A stretch of DNA of 64,000 nucleotides from Corynebacterium spheniscorum. GTDB lineage: Bacteria > Actinomycetota > Actinomycetes > Mycobacteriales > Mycobacteriaceae. The stretch is from positions 1 to 64,000 of the forward strand of contig NZ_FOPJ01000001.1 of the NCBI RefSeq assembly GCF_900113445.1, given 5' to 3'. The stretch's first letter is position 1; every line of letters begins with the position of its first letter. Positions 44,875 to 59,233 of this stretch are shown here, piece by piece. A model generated the notes under the pieces. The model saw only the letters and a program-made list of their open reading frames with translations, was not told where the DNA came from and ran no database searches. Both the position numbers and the translations under genes were made by a program.

Positions 44875-45762
44875 ATGAGCGAAGACACCCCCATCACGGA
44901 ACAACCGGTCCAAGAAGCCGACCTGGAGATCAGCGAAGGCACCAAGACTGAGGAACCCACCTTCTCCGGCTCCACCGAAAGCGAAGAAGAAACCCCCAGC
45001 TCTCAATCCGCTGACGCCGAAGCCGCTGACGCCGAAGCCGCTCCAGAAGGCGAAGCCGCTGCCTCTGACGGTGAAGCCGCTGAGGGAGACGCCACTGAAG
45101 AAAAGGCGGACTCCGATGCGGAATACCGCGCACGCCTGCGCCAATACACCCGCGAGCTAAAGAAGCTGCCTGGTCAGTGGTACATCATCCAGTGCTACTC
45201 CGGCTATGAAAACAAGGTGAAGACCAACCTTGATATGCGCGCACAAACCCTGGAAGTCGAAGACTCCATTTATGACGTCGTGGTGCCGATCGAGCAGGTC
45301 ACCGAAATTCGCGATGGCAAGCGCAAGCTCGTTAAGCGCAAGCTGCTGCCCGGCTATGTGCTGGTGCGCATGGATATTAATGACCGCTCCTCCTCCGTGG
45401 TGCGCGACACCCCCGGTGTGACCAGCTTCGTTGGTTCTGAAGGCCACGCCACCTCCGTGAAGCACCGCGATGTGGCGAAATTCCTCATGCCGCAGGTCAG
45501 CGATCCGGAAGGCGAGAAGGCCGCCGTGAACGCCGAAGGCGAGAAGGTTGTGGCCATGCCGGAAGAAGCCGCACCCAAGAAGGTCCACATCGACTTCCAG
45601 GTCGGCGAAGCCGTCACCATCCTCACCGGTGCGCTGGCATCCGTATCCGCCACGATCTCCGATATTGATGAAAACACCGGCAAGATTCAGGCGCTGGTGT
45701 CCATCTTCGGCCGTGAAACCCCCGTGGAACTCACCGCTGATCAGGTAGAGAAGATCAACTAG
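44875..45762 (+). CDS. nusG: Transcription elongation/termination factor NusG
   Basis: 295 residues from ATG 44875 (TTTGGAG upstream). Residues about 1-90 are an acidic Ala/Glu tail with near-repeats of AEAAD; then the NGN domain (WYIIQCYSGYENKVKTNL to PGVTSFVGSEG), a spacer rich in Glu/Lys, and the KOW domain (FQVGEAVTILTGALASVSA). It binds RNA polymerase and couples it to Rho or the ribosome. The acidic extension is absent from the 181-residue E. coli protein but known from high-GC Gram-positives. In the KOW loop the usual Gly-Pro-Phe/Gly-Val turn reads ALASVSA, a mild divergence. Confidence 0.94.
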   Translation: MSEDTPITEQPVQEADLEISEGTKTEEPTFSGSTESEEETPSSQSADAEAADAEAAPEGEAAASDGEAAEGDATEEKADSDAEYRARLRQYTRELKKLPGQWYIIQCYSGYENKVKTNLDMRAQTLEVEDSIYDVVVPIEQVTEIRDGKRKLVKRKLLPGYVLVRMDINDRSSSVVRDTPGVTSFVGSEGHATSVKHRDVAKFLMPQVSDPEGEKAAVNAEGEKVVAMPEEAAPKKVHIDFQVGEAVTILTGALASVSATISDIDENTGKIQALVSIFGRETPVELTADQVEKIN

Positions 45763-45933
45763 CCCTAAGGCGGGCTGGTGCTGTAGGATCGATCCTCGCG
45801 CCTAAAGCGCAACTCATACTTTTCATCCCCGGTGGCCGGGTTACGTGAAGATCTGAGATGAACTCAGTAGCGGCACCCAGCATCCGGACGGCGGAGAATA
45901 TGCTCCCCGGTAACCAGGAAGAAGGAATACATA

Positions 45934-46365
45934 ATGGCCCCGAAGAAGAAGGTCTCCGGCCTCATTAAGCTGCAGATCCAGGCTGGTCAGGCCAACCCGG
46001 CACCGCCGGTCGGCCCGGCCCTGGGCGCCCACGGCGTCAACATCATGGAATTCTGCAAGGCCTACAATGCCGCCACCGAAAACCAGCGCGGCAATGTGGT
46101 CCCGGTAGAAATCACCGTCTACGAAGATCGCTCCTTCACCTTCAAGCTGAAGACACCGCCGGCCGCCAAGCTGCTGCTCAAGGCCGCTGGTATCCAAAAG
46201 GGCTCCGGTGTTCCGCACACCAACAAGGTCGGCTCCGTGACCATGGAACAGGTCAAGGAAATCGCCAAGACCAAGCAAGAAGACCTCAATGCTCGTGACA
46301 TCGATGCCGCCGCGAAGATCATCGCCGGCACCGCTCGCTCCATGGGCATCACCGTCGAAGGCTAA
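45934..46365 (+). CDS. rplK: 50S ribosomal protein L11
   Basis: 143 residues, full length. N-terminal domain with [20 protein letters not shown] (the Pro-rich thiostrepton-contact region) and a C-terminal 23S-binding domain ending [13 protein letters not shown]. Part of the factor-binding stalk base. ATG 45934 follows GAAGAAGGA. The 171-base gap after nusG shows no gene. Confidence 0.98.
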
Positions 46366-46442
46366 AAACTTTTCTCGTGGCAGGGCCCGCTTCGGCCCGT
46401 CAACACCACAAGATTCCCGAACAGATTAAGGAAATCTCTTCA

Positions 46443-47153
46443 ATGAGCAAGAACTCCAAGGCTTATAAGGAAGCCGCTGCCAAGATCGATAAGGGCCGCG
46501 TCTACAGCCCCATCCAGGCAGCACAGCTTGTCAAGGACACCTCCTCCAAGAACTACGACGCCACCGTTGACGTCGCCGTTCGCCTGGGTGTCGACCCGCG
46601 TAAGGCCGACCAGCTGGTTCGCGGCACCGTCTCCCTGCCCAATGGCACCGGTAAGACCGTGACGGTCGTCGTCTTCGCCGCTGGCGAAAAGGCCACCGAA
46701 GCAGAAGCTGCTGGCGCCGACATGGTGGGCACCGACGAGCTGATCGAGAAGATCCAGGGCGGCTGGACCGACTTCGATGTCGCCATCGCCACCCCGGACC
46801 AGATGGCCAAGGTTGGTCGCGTGGCCCGCGTGCTGGGCCCCCGTGGCCTGATGCCGAACCCCAAGACCGGCACCGTGACCACCGATGTCACCAAGGCCAT
46901 CACCGAAGTCAAGGGCGGCAAGATCTCCTTCCGTGTTGACAAGGCCTCCAACCTGCACGCCGCTATCGGCAAGGCTTCTTTCGATGCCAAGGCTCTGGCC
47001 GAAAACTACGGTGCACTGATCGACGAGCTGCTGCGCATCAAGCCCAGCTCCTCCAAGGGCATCTACCTGAAGAAGATCACCCTTTCTTCCACCAATGGCC
47101 CCGGCATCCCGGTGGACACCCACGTGGTGAAGAACTACACCGAAGAGGCCTAA
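46443..47153 (+). CDS. rplA: 50S ribosomal protein L1
   Basis: 236 residues from ATG 46443, preceded by AAGGAAA; a frame from 46377 has no support. Signature [22 protein letters not shown] spans about residues 121-142. L1 forms the mobile stalk at the E site and in many bacteria represses its own L11-L1 mRNA. A terminator follows. Confidence 0.98.
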   Translation: MSKNSKAYKEAAAKIDKGRVYSPIQAAQLVKDTSSKNYDATVDVAVRLGVDPRKADQLVRGTVSLPNGTGKTVTVVVFAAGEKATEAEAAGADMVGTDELIEKIQGGWTDFDVAIATPDQMAKVGRVARVLGPRGLMPNPKTGTVTTDVTKAITEVKGGKISFRVDKASNLHAAIGKASFDAKALAENYGALIDELLRIKPSSSKGIYLKKITLSSTNGPGIPVDTHVVKNYTEEA

Positions 47154-47170
47154 GACCTCCTCAAAGAACG

Positions 47171-47206
47171 AACTCCTTGCCTATTCGCAGGTAAGGAGTT
47201 TTTCTT
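47171..47206 (+). terminator. Terminator after rplA
   Basis: AACTCCTTgCC - loop - GGtAAGGAGTT followed by TTTCTT. Confidence 0.9.
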
Positions 47207-47306
47207 ATCCACGTGCGGCACTCCCCAGACACCTGCACACCGTGCAGGAATAACTGCTGGGGCTTAGCCACCCGATCTCGAATAAAGCTCCACTTCCCGC
47301 GCGGAC

Positions 47307-47335
47307 TTGCGGGGTTTAGGTGGAGTGTGTAATAT
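47307..47335 (+). promoter_or_regulatory. Promoter of rplJ-rplL
   Basis: TTGCGG and TAATAT exactly 17 bases apart. The -35 lies inside an inverted repeat (CTCCAC..CCCGC / GCGGG..GTGGAG, about 47288-47325), which could be an operator or an earlier terminator. Confidence 0.7.
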
Positions 47336-47341
47336 CCTCAC

Positions 47342-47607
47342 AGAAGTTTGAACAGCTGCGTGAAAGCGCGGCTGAGCTCAAGTTTCACCGAAGACCGTCG
47401 GTCAACCTCCATGAGGTTCGAAGGTCCCTGATCTCAGGGCGGCCCACGCAGGAGACACTTTGAAGCTACATCTTCTCGACTTATTGCGGAATACCGCAAA
47501 AGTGTGAGGTTGAAGCGCCCCAGTGCTCTTGCACGCGGGGCTTTTTTCATGCGTGATTAAAGCACCGCGGCGGACAGATGAGAAGAAGACTGGAAGGAGG
47601 CGAAGTA
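47342..47607 (+). promoter_or_regulatory. Structured rplJ leader (putative L10 autoregulation leader)
   Basis: A leader of about 266 bases separates the promoter from rplJ and can fold into several helices. In many bacteria this mRNA region binds the L10-(L7/L12) complex to shut off its own operon. The position, the length, and the attenuator-like hairpin inside it (47517-47547) fit such a leader. I identify it by context and structure, not by matching a consensus. Confidence 0.6.
47517..47547 (+). terminator. Attenuator-like terminator in the rplJ leader
   Basis: GCCCC / GGGGC outer stem with an inner GTGC/GCAC stem and a run of six T, 61 bases before the rplJ start. It can stop transcription before the coding region, so rplJ expression requires read-through or antitermination. 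Confidence 0.8.
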
Positions 47608-48123
47608 ATGGCAAACCCGAAGAACGAAAAGTCTTTAGCAGAGCTGAAGACCAAGTTCGCAGAGGCAAGCTCCGTTGTGCTCACTGAGTACCGCGGCCTG
47701 TCTGTGGCTCAAACCACCGAACTGCGTAAAGAACTCGGCATGGACGTCCAGTACTCCGTCGCCAAGAACACCCTTCTGAAGCTGGCGGCACAGGATGCCG
47801 GCGTCGAGGGTCTTGACGATATGCTGACCGGCCCGACCGCTGTTGCCTTTATTAAGGGCGAAGCTGTTGACGCTGCCAAGGCGATGAAGAAGTTCGCGGA
47901 AGCGAATAAGCAGTTCATCGTTAAGGGCGGCTACATGGATGGCAAAGCGCTGTCCGCCGACCAGGTCAAGGCCATCGCTGAGCTGGACAACCGCGAGACC
48001 ACTCTCGCCAAGCTGGCTGGCGCAATGAAGGGCAACTTGGCCAAGGCTGCTGGCCTGTTCAACGCTCCCGCTTCCCAGGTGGCGCGCCTCGGTGCTGCGC
48101 TGCAGGAGAAGAAGGAAGCCTAA
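47608..48123 (+). CDS. rplJ: 50S ribosomal protein L10
   Basis: 171 residues from ATG 47608 with a strong GAAGGAGG upstream; an extra in-frame reading from 47578 includes the ribosome site itself. N-terminal 23S-binding domain (LTEYRGLSVAQTTELRKEL) and C-terminal helix that binds L7/L12 dimers. Base of the ribosomal stalk. Confidence 0.98.
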   Translation: MANPKNEKSLAELKTKFAEASSVVLTEYRGLSVAQTTELRKELGMDVQYSVAKNTLLKLAAQDAGVEGLDDMLTGPTAVAFIKGEAVDAAKAMKKFAEANKQFIVKGGYMDGKALSADQVKAIAELDNRETTLAKLAGAMKGNLAKAAGLFNAPASQVARLGAALQEKKEA

Positions 48124-48276
48124 AGGCACCTGCCTTAAGCAAAACCCACGTTTCAACAACACATTTATCCTTAAGCACCGCCCCCGACAACTATCTTGTG
48201 CGGAAGCGCCTAGCGCCAAAGTGCCTAGCGCAGAAGCAATGAGTGCGGGCTTGAGGAACAAAGAAAGGACGTCACC

Positions 48277-48660
48277 ATGGCTAAGCTCACCAAAGACGAG
48301 CTCATCGAGGCTTTCAAGGAAATGACCCTCATCGAACTCTCCGAGTTCGTGAAGGAATTTGAAGAGGTCTTCGAAGTTACCGCTGCTGCTCCGGTTGCCG
48401 TTGCTGCTGCTGCCGGCGGCGAAGCTGCTCCGGCCGCTGAAGAGAAGGACGAGTTCGACGTCGTTCTGGAAGATGCCGGCGCCAAGAAGATCGGCGTGAT
48501 CAAGGCTGTCCGCGAAATCGTTTCCGGCCTGGGCCTGAAGGAAGCCAAGGAACTGGTTGAGTCCGCTCCGAAGGCTATCCTCGAAGCTGCCTCCAAGGAT
48601 GACGCTGAGGCTGCCAAGGCTAAGCTCGAAGAAGCTGGCGCCAAGGTCTCCCTCAAGTAA
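48277..48660 (+). CDS. rplL: 50S ribosomal protein L7/L12
   Basis: 127 residues. N-terminal dimerisation helices ([20 protein letters not shown]), an Ala/Pro-rich hinge ([18 protein letters not shown]), and the globular factor-binding domain with [20 protein letters not shown] then [11 protein letters not shown] 48277 follows AAAGAAAGGA. The 153-base gap after rplJ has two direct copies of GCCTAGCGC (about 48208 and 48223) of unknown meaning. Confidence 0.98.
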   Translation: MAKLTKDELIEAFKEMTLIELSEFVKEFEEVFEVTAAAPVAVAAAAGGEAAPAAEEKDEFDVVLEDAGAKKIGVIKAVREIVSGLGLKEAKELVESAPKAILEAASKDDAEAAKAKLEEAGAKVSLK

Positions 48661-48680
48661 TTTCATTTACTTCAGCTCTC

Positions 48681-48710
48681 AAACCCTCAGCTTAGGCTGG
48701 GGGTTTGTTT
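48681..48710 (+). terminator. Terminator after rplL
   Basis: AAACCCtCAGC - TTAG - GCTGgGGGTTT followed by GTTT. Confidence 0.9.
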
Positions 48711-48829
48711 GCGTTTCCGGGTAGTGCGAGGGGCGGGGCGGGGCTAGGGTTGGGGAGATGTGGTGGGGCCAGGGGGTGCGGGAGAGGTTGCGAGGGGGAG
48801 CACCGAGGGGTGCCAGGAGAGGGGGAAGG

Positions 48830-48835
48830 TAGACT
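48830..48835 (+). promoter_or_regulatory. -10 hexamer of a likely leaderless DUF3068 promoter
   Basis: TAGACT ends seven bases before ATG 48843; no Shine-Dalgarno sequence at that start. Confidence 0.55.
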
Positions 48836-48842
48836 ATCGGCC

Positions 48843-49775
48843 ATGCTGCCTCGCTCGCGTGTGTTCTCCGCGCTGCTCGTTGGGCTCGGCGTAGCCCTGA
48901 TGGTTGCCGGCCTGTTGACCCCCAAACTCATCCACGCTGATCCACGGATCCCACTCGAACCCGCGGATGTGACGCTCAGGTTGGTCGACCCCGAGGCAAA
49001 GACCCGTTTGCTCAGCGATGGGCGGATACTAACTAGCCCCGTCACGCGACAGATCCATGTGCAACTGCAGGACCCAGCCTCGGCAGATAATGTGACCGAG
49101 AACGTTGGAGTTTCTTTGCTGCGGGATTCCTATCAAGAAGACCGTGACCGGCTGATCTCCGCAACCGTATGGAACCTGAACCTGGATCGCGGGAGTGCGG
49201 AAATTCAAGAACCACTGACCGTGCGCGACCAGCTGGTGGGGCCCTCCACCTCCGCTCCAGAAGCCCTAGGGGCATTGTGGATGCACTTCCCCTTACACCC
49301 TGAAAAGCGGGCCTACCCGGTACTTGATGACACACTGCGTGCCCCAGTGACAGCCGAGTTCATTGGCGAAGAGGAGCATGATGGCCGCCAGGTGATGCAC
49401 TACCGCCAAGATATTAAGGCGCAGAATGTGCATGAGCACTACCAAAATTTCTTCACCAGCACCGAGATTGATGGCGAAGAGCTCTTCTTATTCCACTCCG
49501 GAACGCGAGATTTATATGTGGATGCAGCAACCGGGGTCATCATAAATATTGAGGAAGATGTCCACGATTTTTATGGCACCAAGGACGCCAAGCCCCGCGA
49601 AGATGTGCTGAAATTCCGCGGTGAATTAACTGAAGAGGCGGTGGCGCAGCGCCTGGCGCATGCAGCAGAGTTACCCAAGGCAGAAACGGTAAAGATCTGG
49701 GGTTGGGCGCTGCTAGGTATAGGTGCGGTACTAACGCTGCTGGCGCTAGTAGGGGCCTTCCGAGGCCGCGTTTAA
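48843..49775 (+). CDS. DUF3068 membrane protein (annotated as PorA-like in some genomes)
   Basis: 310 residues from ATG 48843; the open frame from 48705 runs through G-rich non-coding DNA. One N-terminal membrane helix (about 7-27), a large extracytoplasmic beta-rich domain (about 30-280), and a C-terminal helix (about 283-305). DUF3068 proteins are confined to mycolic-acid bacteria and relatives. Some are labelled porin PorA-like, but the layout here, with two anchors around a soluble domain, does not show a pore. A gene of this type often lies between rplL and rpoB in corynebacteria. Confidence 0.85.
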   Translation: MLPRSRVFSALLVGLGVALMVAGLLTPKLIHADPRIPLEPADVTLRLVDPEAKTRLLSDGRILTSPVTRQIHVQLQDPASADNVTENVGVSLLRDSYQEDRDRLISATVWNLNLDRGSAEIQEPLTVRDQLVGPSTSAPEALGALWMHFPLHPEKRAYPVLDDTLRAPVTAEFIGEEEHDGRQVMHYRQDIKAQNVHEHYQNFFTSTEIDGEELFLFHSGTRDLYVDAATGVIINIEEDVHDFYGTKDAKPREDVLKFRGELTEEAVAQRLAHAAELPKAETVKIWGWALLGIGAVLTLLALVGAFRGRV

Positions 49776-50261
49776 GCGCTGGCAGGAACCCTGAAATCTG
49801 AACCTATAGTGGTGTACACTCAGCAGCGCACTGCACAGGTGGTTGTTCTGCTTGAGGGTTCGCTATTTGATCCGCGTGGGCACTGCGTGTCATTATCAGC
49901 TAAGTTGCAGCTTTAAGCTACATTGAGCGAAGACGGCCCCGCTCGCGAAAATTAAAAAGACATATACGAAAACATGGCGCGCCGCGGTTGCCCGCGGATA
50001 GGGGAGCGCCCAGGCAGCTGCCCTCAAGGGATGCTTTACATCCTGAGAGATGTGGTATAGGCTGTCTCTTTGCGCTGGGAGCCGTCTCTGGTGTGCAGGA
50101 AACCTTGATCAACGATCTGCGAAAAGATCGATTTGACAAGGTGACTTTGTGCTATCTGGGGGCAGGTCATCCCACAGCAGACAGAATGCTTGTTTACCAG
50201 CGGATTCGGCGATTCCTGCCCAGGGAGTCGTCGCCCGCGTGAGGTGCTGGAAGGACCCATC
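49776..50261. other. Long rpoB upstream region
   Basis: 486 bases. It contains TATAGT (49805-49810), a TTGACA (50133-50138) with TATCTG 14 bases later (too short to be a good pair), and a small hairpin CGATC/GATCG near 50113-50130. An 84-codon frame (49988-50242) is possible but has no ribosome site. The region probably holds one or more rpoB promoters and a leader RNA. Confidence 0.45.
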
Positions 50262-53200
50262 TTGGCAGTCTCCCGCCAGACCAAGTCAGTGGCCGACATC
50301 CCCGGGGCTCCGAAGCGATTTTCCTTTGCGAAAATCACTGAGCCCATTGAAGTACCGGGACTCCTCGACTTGCAACGCGAATCTTTCGCGTGGTTAGTCG
50401 GCACAACCGAGTGGCGCGAACGTCAACGCGAAGAGCTCGGTGAGGACGCCCGTATTACCAGTGGTTTAGAGGACATCCTGGAGGAGCTTTCGCCCATCCA
50501 GGACTATTCGGGCAATATGTCCCTGTCCTTGTCTCAGCCGCGCTTCGAGGATGTTAAAAACACCATCGACGAGTGCAAAGACAAAGATATTAACTACTCC
50601 GCTCCGCTGTATGTCACCGCGGAGTTCATTAACAACGACACTCAAGAAATTAAGTCCCAAACCGTATTCATCGGCGATTTCCCGATGATGACCGAAAAGG
50701 GCACCTTTATTGTCAACGGCACCGAACGTGTCGTCGTATCCCAGCTGGTGCGTTCCCCCGGTGTGTACTTTGATCAGACGATCGATAAGTCCACCGAACG
50801 CCCGCTGCACTCCGTGAAGGTTATTCCTTCCCGCGGTGCATGGCTGGAATTCGACGTCGATAAGCGCGACACCGTTGGTGTGCGCATCGACCGTAAGCGT
50901 CGTCTGCCGGTGACCGTGCTGCTCAAGGCCCTTGGTTGGACCGCTGAGCAGATTAAGGAACGCTTCGGCTTCTCCGAACTTATGATGTCCACTCTGGAAA
51001 GCGACGGGGTGGAATCCACCGACGCTGCTTTGCTGGAGATTTATCGCAAGCAACGCCCGGGTGAGCAGCCCACGCGTGACCTTGCGCAATCCCTGCTGGA
51101 CAATAGCTTCTTCCGGCCGAAGCGCTATGACCTAGCCAAGGTCGGCCGTTATAAGATCAACCGCAAGCTGGGCTTGGGCGGTGACCACGACGGTCTGATG
51201 ATCCTCACCGAGGAAGACATCGCCACCACCTTGGAATACCTCGTGCGCCTGCATGCCGGTGAACGCACCATGACCTCGCCGACTGGTGAAGTTATTCCGG
51301 TGGAAACCGACGATATTGACCACTTTGGTAATCGTCGTCTGCGCACCGTTGGTGAACTTATTCAGAACCAGGTCCGGGTTGGCCTTTCGCGCATGGAGCG
51401 GGTTGTGCGCGAACGCATGACCACCCAGGATGCGGAATCCATTACCCCGACCTCCCTGATTAACGTTCGCCCGGTCTCCGCTGCGATCCGCGAGTTCTTC
51501 GGTACCTCGCAGCTCTCGCAGTTTATGGACCAGAACAACTCGCTTTCCGGGTTGACCCACAAGCGGCGTCTCTCGGCCCTTGGCCCCGGTGGTCTTTCCC
51601 GTGAGCGTGCCGGCATCGAAGTCCGTGACGTTCACCCCTCTCACTACGGCCGTATGTGCCCGATTGAGACCCCGGAAGGCCCGAACATTGGTCTGATCGG
51701 TTCGCTGTCCTCTTATGCTCGCGTGAATCCCTTCGGCTTCATCGAGACCCCTTACCGCAAGGTAGAAAATGGCAAGCTCACCGATCAGATTGATTATCTG
51801 ACCGCGGATGAAGAAGACCGCTATGCGGTTGCTCAGGCTAATACTGAGATCGACAAGGACGGCAATATCGCCGAAGAGCGCGTCGTTGTGCGCGTGAAGA
51901 ACGGTGATATTCAGGTCGTCAATGGCGATGAGATCGACTACATGGACGTCTCCCCGCGCCAGATGGTCTCCGTGGCTACCGCCATGATTCCCTTCTTGGA
52001 ACACGACGACGCTAACCGTGCCCTCATGGGTGCGAATATGCAGCGTCAGGCTGTGCCGCTCGTTCGTGCCGAACCACCGCTGGTGGGTACCGGTATGGAA
52101 CAGCGCGCCGCCTATGATGCCGGCGACCTGCTGATTAACCGCAATGCCGGTGTGGTGGAAAATGTGTGTGCCGACTTCATCACCGTGATGGACGATGAAG
52201 GCCGCCGCGAAACCTACATGCTGCGTAAGTTCCAGCGCACCAACCAGGGCACCTGCTATAACCAGAAGCCCTTGGTGGAGATCGGTGACCGCGTAGAGGC
52301 CGGACAGGTCCTCGCCGATGGTCCCGGTACCTGCAATGGTGAAATGTCGCTGGGCCGCAACCTCCTGGTTGCTTTCATGCCCTGGGAAGGTCACAACTAC
52401 GAGGACGCCATTATCCTCAACCAGCGTGTGGTCGAGGAAGACATCCTTACCTCCATCCACATCGAAGAGCACGAAATTGATGCCCGCGACACCAAGCTTG
52501 GTGCCGAGGAGATCACCCGCGAAATCCCGAACGTCTCCGAAGATGTCCTCAAGGACCTCGACGAGCGCGGCATTGTCCGCATCGGTGCGGATGTTCGTGA
52601 CGGCGACATCCTGGTCGGCAAGGTCACCCCGAAGGGTGAAACTGAGCTGACCCCCGAAGAGCGCCTGCTGCGCGCCATCTTCGGCGAAAAGGCTCGCGAA
52701 GTGCGCGACACCTCCATGAAGGTGCCGCACGGTGAAACCGGCAAGGTGATTGGTGTTCGTCGCTTCTCCCGCGAAGATGACGATGACCTCGCCCCGGGCG
52801 TCAACGAGATGATCCGCGTGTACGTCGCTCAGAAGCGCAAGATCCAGGACGGTGATAAGCTCGCCGGCCGCCACGGCAACAAGGGTGTTGTCGGTAAGAT
52901 CCTGCCGCCTGAAGACATGCCGTTCATGGCTGATGGCACCCCGGTGGACATCATCTTGAACACCCACGGTGTGCCGCGTCGTATGAACATTGGTCAGGTC
53001 CTGGAAATCCACCTGGGCTGGCTCGCTGCTGCTGGTTGGAAGGTTGATCCGGAAGACCCGAAGAACGCTGAGCTGCTGAAGACCCTGCCGGAGGAACTTT
53101 ATGATGTTCCGGCTGGTTCTTTGACCGCCACCCCGGTGTTCGACGGTGCCTCCAATGAGGAACTCGCTGGCCTGCTGGCGAACTCCCGCCCCAACCGTGA

Positions 53201-53741
53201 CGGCGACGTCCTGGTTGATGAAAACGGTAAGGCCAAGCTCTTTGATGGCCGCTCCGGTGAACCCTTCCAATTCCCGGTGTCCGTGGGCTACATGTACATG
53301 CTGAAGCTCCACCACCTGGTTGATGAAAAGATTCACGCACGTTCCACCGGTCCTTACTCCATGATTACCCAGCAGCCGCTGGGTGGTAAGGCCCAATTCG
53401 GTGGTCAGCGCTTCGGTGAAATGGAGGTGTGGGCCATGCAAGCCTATGGCGCCGCCTACACCCTCCAGGAGCTGCTCACTATCAAGTCCGATGACGTGGT
53501 CGGACGCGTCAAGGTTTATGAAGCCATCGTGAAGGGCGACAATATCCCGGATCCGGGTATTCCTGAGTCCTTCAAGGTGCTGCTCAAGGAACTTCAATCG
53601 CTGTGCCTGAACGTGGAAGTTCTTTCCGCCGACGGCACCCCGATGGAGCTTTCTGGCACGGACGAGGATGACCTCGAATCCGGTGCTTCACTGGGGATTA
53701 ACCTATCCCGCGATGAACGCTCCGATGCGGATATCGCCTAA
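50262..53741 (+). CDS. rpoB: RNA polymerase beta subunit
   Basis: 1159 residues from TTG 50262, which has GGAAGGA six bases upstream; GTG 50244 would add six residues and is sometimes annotated. All conserved regions are present, including the rifampicin region [20 protein letters not shown] then [11 protein letters not shown], which is the susceptible type at the Asp, His and Ser positions. Also present are [20 protein letters not shown] and, near the C-terminus, [19 protein letters not shown]. Catalytic core subunit with RpoC. No insertions relative to actinobacterial proteins that I can see. Confidence 0.98.
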   Translation: MAVSRQTKSVADIPGAPKRFSFAKITEPIEVPGLLDLQRESFAWLVGTTEWRERQREELGEDARITSGLEDILEELSPIQDYSGNMSLSLSQPRFEDVKNTIDECKDKDINYSAPLYVTAEFINNDTQEIKSQTVFIGDFPMMTEKGTFIVNGTERVVVSQLVRSPGVYFDQTIDKSTERPLHSVKVIPSRGAWLEFDVDKRDTVGVRIDRKRRLPVTVLLKALGWTAEQIKERFGFSELMMSTLESDGVESTDAALLEIYRKQRPGEQPTRDLAQSLLDNSFFRPKRYDLAKVGRYKINRKLGLGGDHDGLMILTEEDIATTLEYLVRLHAGERTMTSPTGEVIPVETDDIDHFGNRRLRTVGELIQNQVRVGLSRMERVVRERMTTQDAESITPTSLINVRPVSAAIREFFGTSQLSQFMDQNNSLSGLTHKRRLSALGPGGLSRERAGIEVRDVHPSHYGRMCPIETPEGPNIGLIGSLSSYARVNPFGFIETPYRKVENGKLTDQIDYLTADEEDRYAVAQANTEIDKDGNIAEERVVVRVKNGDIQVVNGDEIDYMDVSPRQMVSVATAMIPFLEHDDANRALMGANMQRQAVPLVRAEPPLVGTGMEQRAAYDAGDLLINRNAGVVENVCADFITVMDDEGRRETYMLRKFQRTNQGTCYNQKPLVEIGDRVEAGQVLADGPGTCNGEMSLGRNLLVAFMPWEGHNYEDAIILNQRVVEEDILTSIHIEEHEIDARDTKLGAEEITREIPNVSEDVLKDLDERGIVRIGADVRDGDILVGKVTPKGETELTPEERLLRAIFGEKAREVRDTSMKVPHGETGKVIGVRRFSREDDDDLAPGVNEMIRVYVAQKRKIQDGDKLAGRHGNKGVVGKILPPEDMPFMADGTPVDIILNTHGVPRRMNIGQVLEIHLGWLAAAGWKVDPEDPKNAELLKTLPEELYDVPAGSLTATPVFDGASNEELAGLLANSRPNRDGDVLVDENGKAKLFDGRSGEPFQFPVSVGYMYMLKLHHLVDEKIHARSTGPYSMITQQPLGGKAQFGGQRFGEMEVWAMQAYGAAYTLQELLTIKSDDVVGRVKVYEAIVKGDNIPDPGIPESFKVLLKELQSLCLNVEVLSADGTPMELSGTDEDDLESGASLGINLSRDERSDADIA

Positions 53742-53784
53742 GTAACCCTTAGATCCCGACCACACCTTCTTATCTAGCTACGAT

Positions 53785-53804
53785 CCCCCGGAATGAGCCG
53801 GGGG
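53785..53804 (+). promoter_or_regulatory. Hairpin just upstream of the rpoC ribosome site
   Basis: CCCCCGG - AATGAG - CCGGGGG, a perfect seven-pair GC stem ending two bases before AAAGGGAG, the rpoC Shine-Dalgarno sequence. No T run, so it is more likely to affect translation, mRNA processing or decay than termination. Confidence 0.65.
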
Positions 53805-53818
53805 TGAAAGGGAGTTAC

Positions 53819-57826
<4,008 letters not shown>

Positions 57827-57861
57827 AAGCTACTGTGGCAATAGCTAGCTAAGAAGCAGAT

Positions 57862-57913
57862 ACGCGCCCCGCAGTTCTTCGCCCCCTTGTCGGGCAAGAG
57901 CAGCGGGGCGCGT
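57862..57913 (+). terminator. Strong hairpin after rpoC
   Basis: ACGCGCCCCGC / GCGGGGCGCGT, an 11-pair perfect stem with a partly structured 30-base loop; only a weak T-rich tail follows. Confidence 0.8.
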
Positions 57914-59233
57914 TGCTATTGCTACCGACCTTCGGCCAGGATCTGTTTGAGCCAAGTAGAAGCCAGATCTATGGTGACGGGCTTGTCAACGCACATCCCC
58001 CTTAGTTATTGGGAGTAAGTGTTTGGTGCGCTTATCCAAGGTTTAACACGCGCGTATTAGCGCTTGGGTTGCATATAGCTCGAGCACTGTCGAAGGGTTT
58101 TAGCTCCTCCGGATTTCACGTTGAGACTTCCCCGTTACGCCTATCTACTGGGGAGGTTCGCTCTGGGGGTCGCCTTAACCTGGATTAGTTCGACCTTCGA
58201 GAATCGCATTTCGTAATTGCTTTCCCAGGGACTGATATTGGCCGAATCTACTAGCAAGTCCAGGCTGCTGCCCAGCAATTGGGTTTTCATCCACGGCTGT
58301 ACGGATCCGAGTCTACTGTTCACTTGGAGATTCCAGACACGAGGGCTCATCATCTGGGCATTAGAGCATTTCTCTTCTGCCCCTACACGTGAGCTATCCG
58401 GGATACTGTGCCACAACCGCGCAACTCAAGAGGTTCCATCTTTGTAAGAGGGACTGTGCTTGTAACAGAGGCGTAAGCGTACTGTCTGGTTATTCTGTGG
58501 TGCCTTAGAAGGGCATGCAAGAAAAACTTTTCCTTGCGGCCCATATGGCTGTTGATTCACGGAGGAAGCTGTTCCTGAAGCTCACTTACAGAGAAAAACG
58601 GGTCTACTTCATGCTATAGACGTATCATTCCCAGAGGTAACAGGGAAACACTAGGGACACTGCTCTCCGCATAATCATGAGTCTCATAGAATCAATTGAC
58701 CGTACTGAGCGCGGGATATTTAGCTTCTACAACGCTAAGAAATCAACAGGCGAAAACCAGTGGCGTAGGTTTACTTAAGACAAGCATGTCAAGGATGCGA
58801 CGGGTCCACAGATACGGTCTATAGCGTAGGCGGAGTAGCTCATCGCACCATGAAAAGCCAGTAAAATCCGCCGGACCAAGTCATTTCTAGACGCTCGAGG
58901 AGAGGCAAATTCGGCAGGTGAAGCATAGCGAGGTCTGGTCACTATGCCGCTGCAGCGCGCAACAAGGAGATTTCCCTATGGGGTGATTCTTTCTATGGCA
59001 GCCTATGCAATATCAGTCATCCAAAGGAGCCATTTCTTGAAAACGTTCTCGGTTCACAGTGCTAGGACCCGCACGTGAAAAAATGTTATGAAGGGTATTG
59101 CGTTATAGATCTCATAGTGTTACCTTAGTGGCTGGCCAGCCTGGCTAACCTCCGATGACCAAGTGGCATGAATAGACATGCTGGACCGCAAACCGGTTCG
59201 GAGTATCGACCTCCCAGGCTTCAAGGAGTTCTT
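57914..59233. other. Long stretch without a convincing gene
   Basis: About 1.3 kb of visibly lower GC than its surroundings. The best frame is 91 codons on the minus strand (58141-58416, TTG start) with alternating strand-like sequence (LLGSSLDLLVDSANISPW) but no ribosome site. It could be the end of a decayed gene. A 12-base palindrome GGCTGGCCAGCC lies at 59130-59141. In other genomes of the group rpsL follows near here; it is absent. Confidence 0.45.

Noticed and set aside
45001..45110. Tandem repeats as possible CRISPR or mobile element
   Set aside because: They are GCTGACGCCGAA-type codon repeats coding the acidic NusG tail. No CRISPR array or transposase was seen in the window.
50190..50261. 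Longer N-terminus for rpoB
   Set aside because: The TTG at 50262 has the best-placed GGAAGGA; the earlier residues are not conserved as I remember the family.
51132..53597. 821-codon open frame antisense to rpoB
   Set aside because: It is the mirror of rpoB in a high-GC gene with strong codon bias; it has no ribosome site, and the sequence is low-complexity His/Gly/Leu without domains.
59130..59141. Palindrome GGCTGGCCAGCC as an operator for the secreted-protein gene
   Set aside because: It is a single 12-base palindrome with no second copy or known match, about 93 bases from the start codon; too little to call a site.
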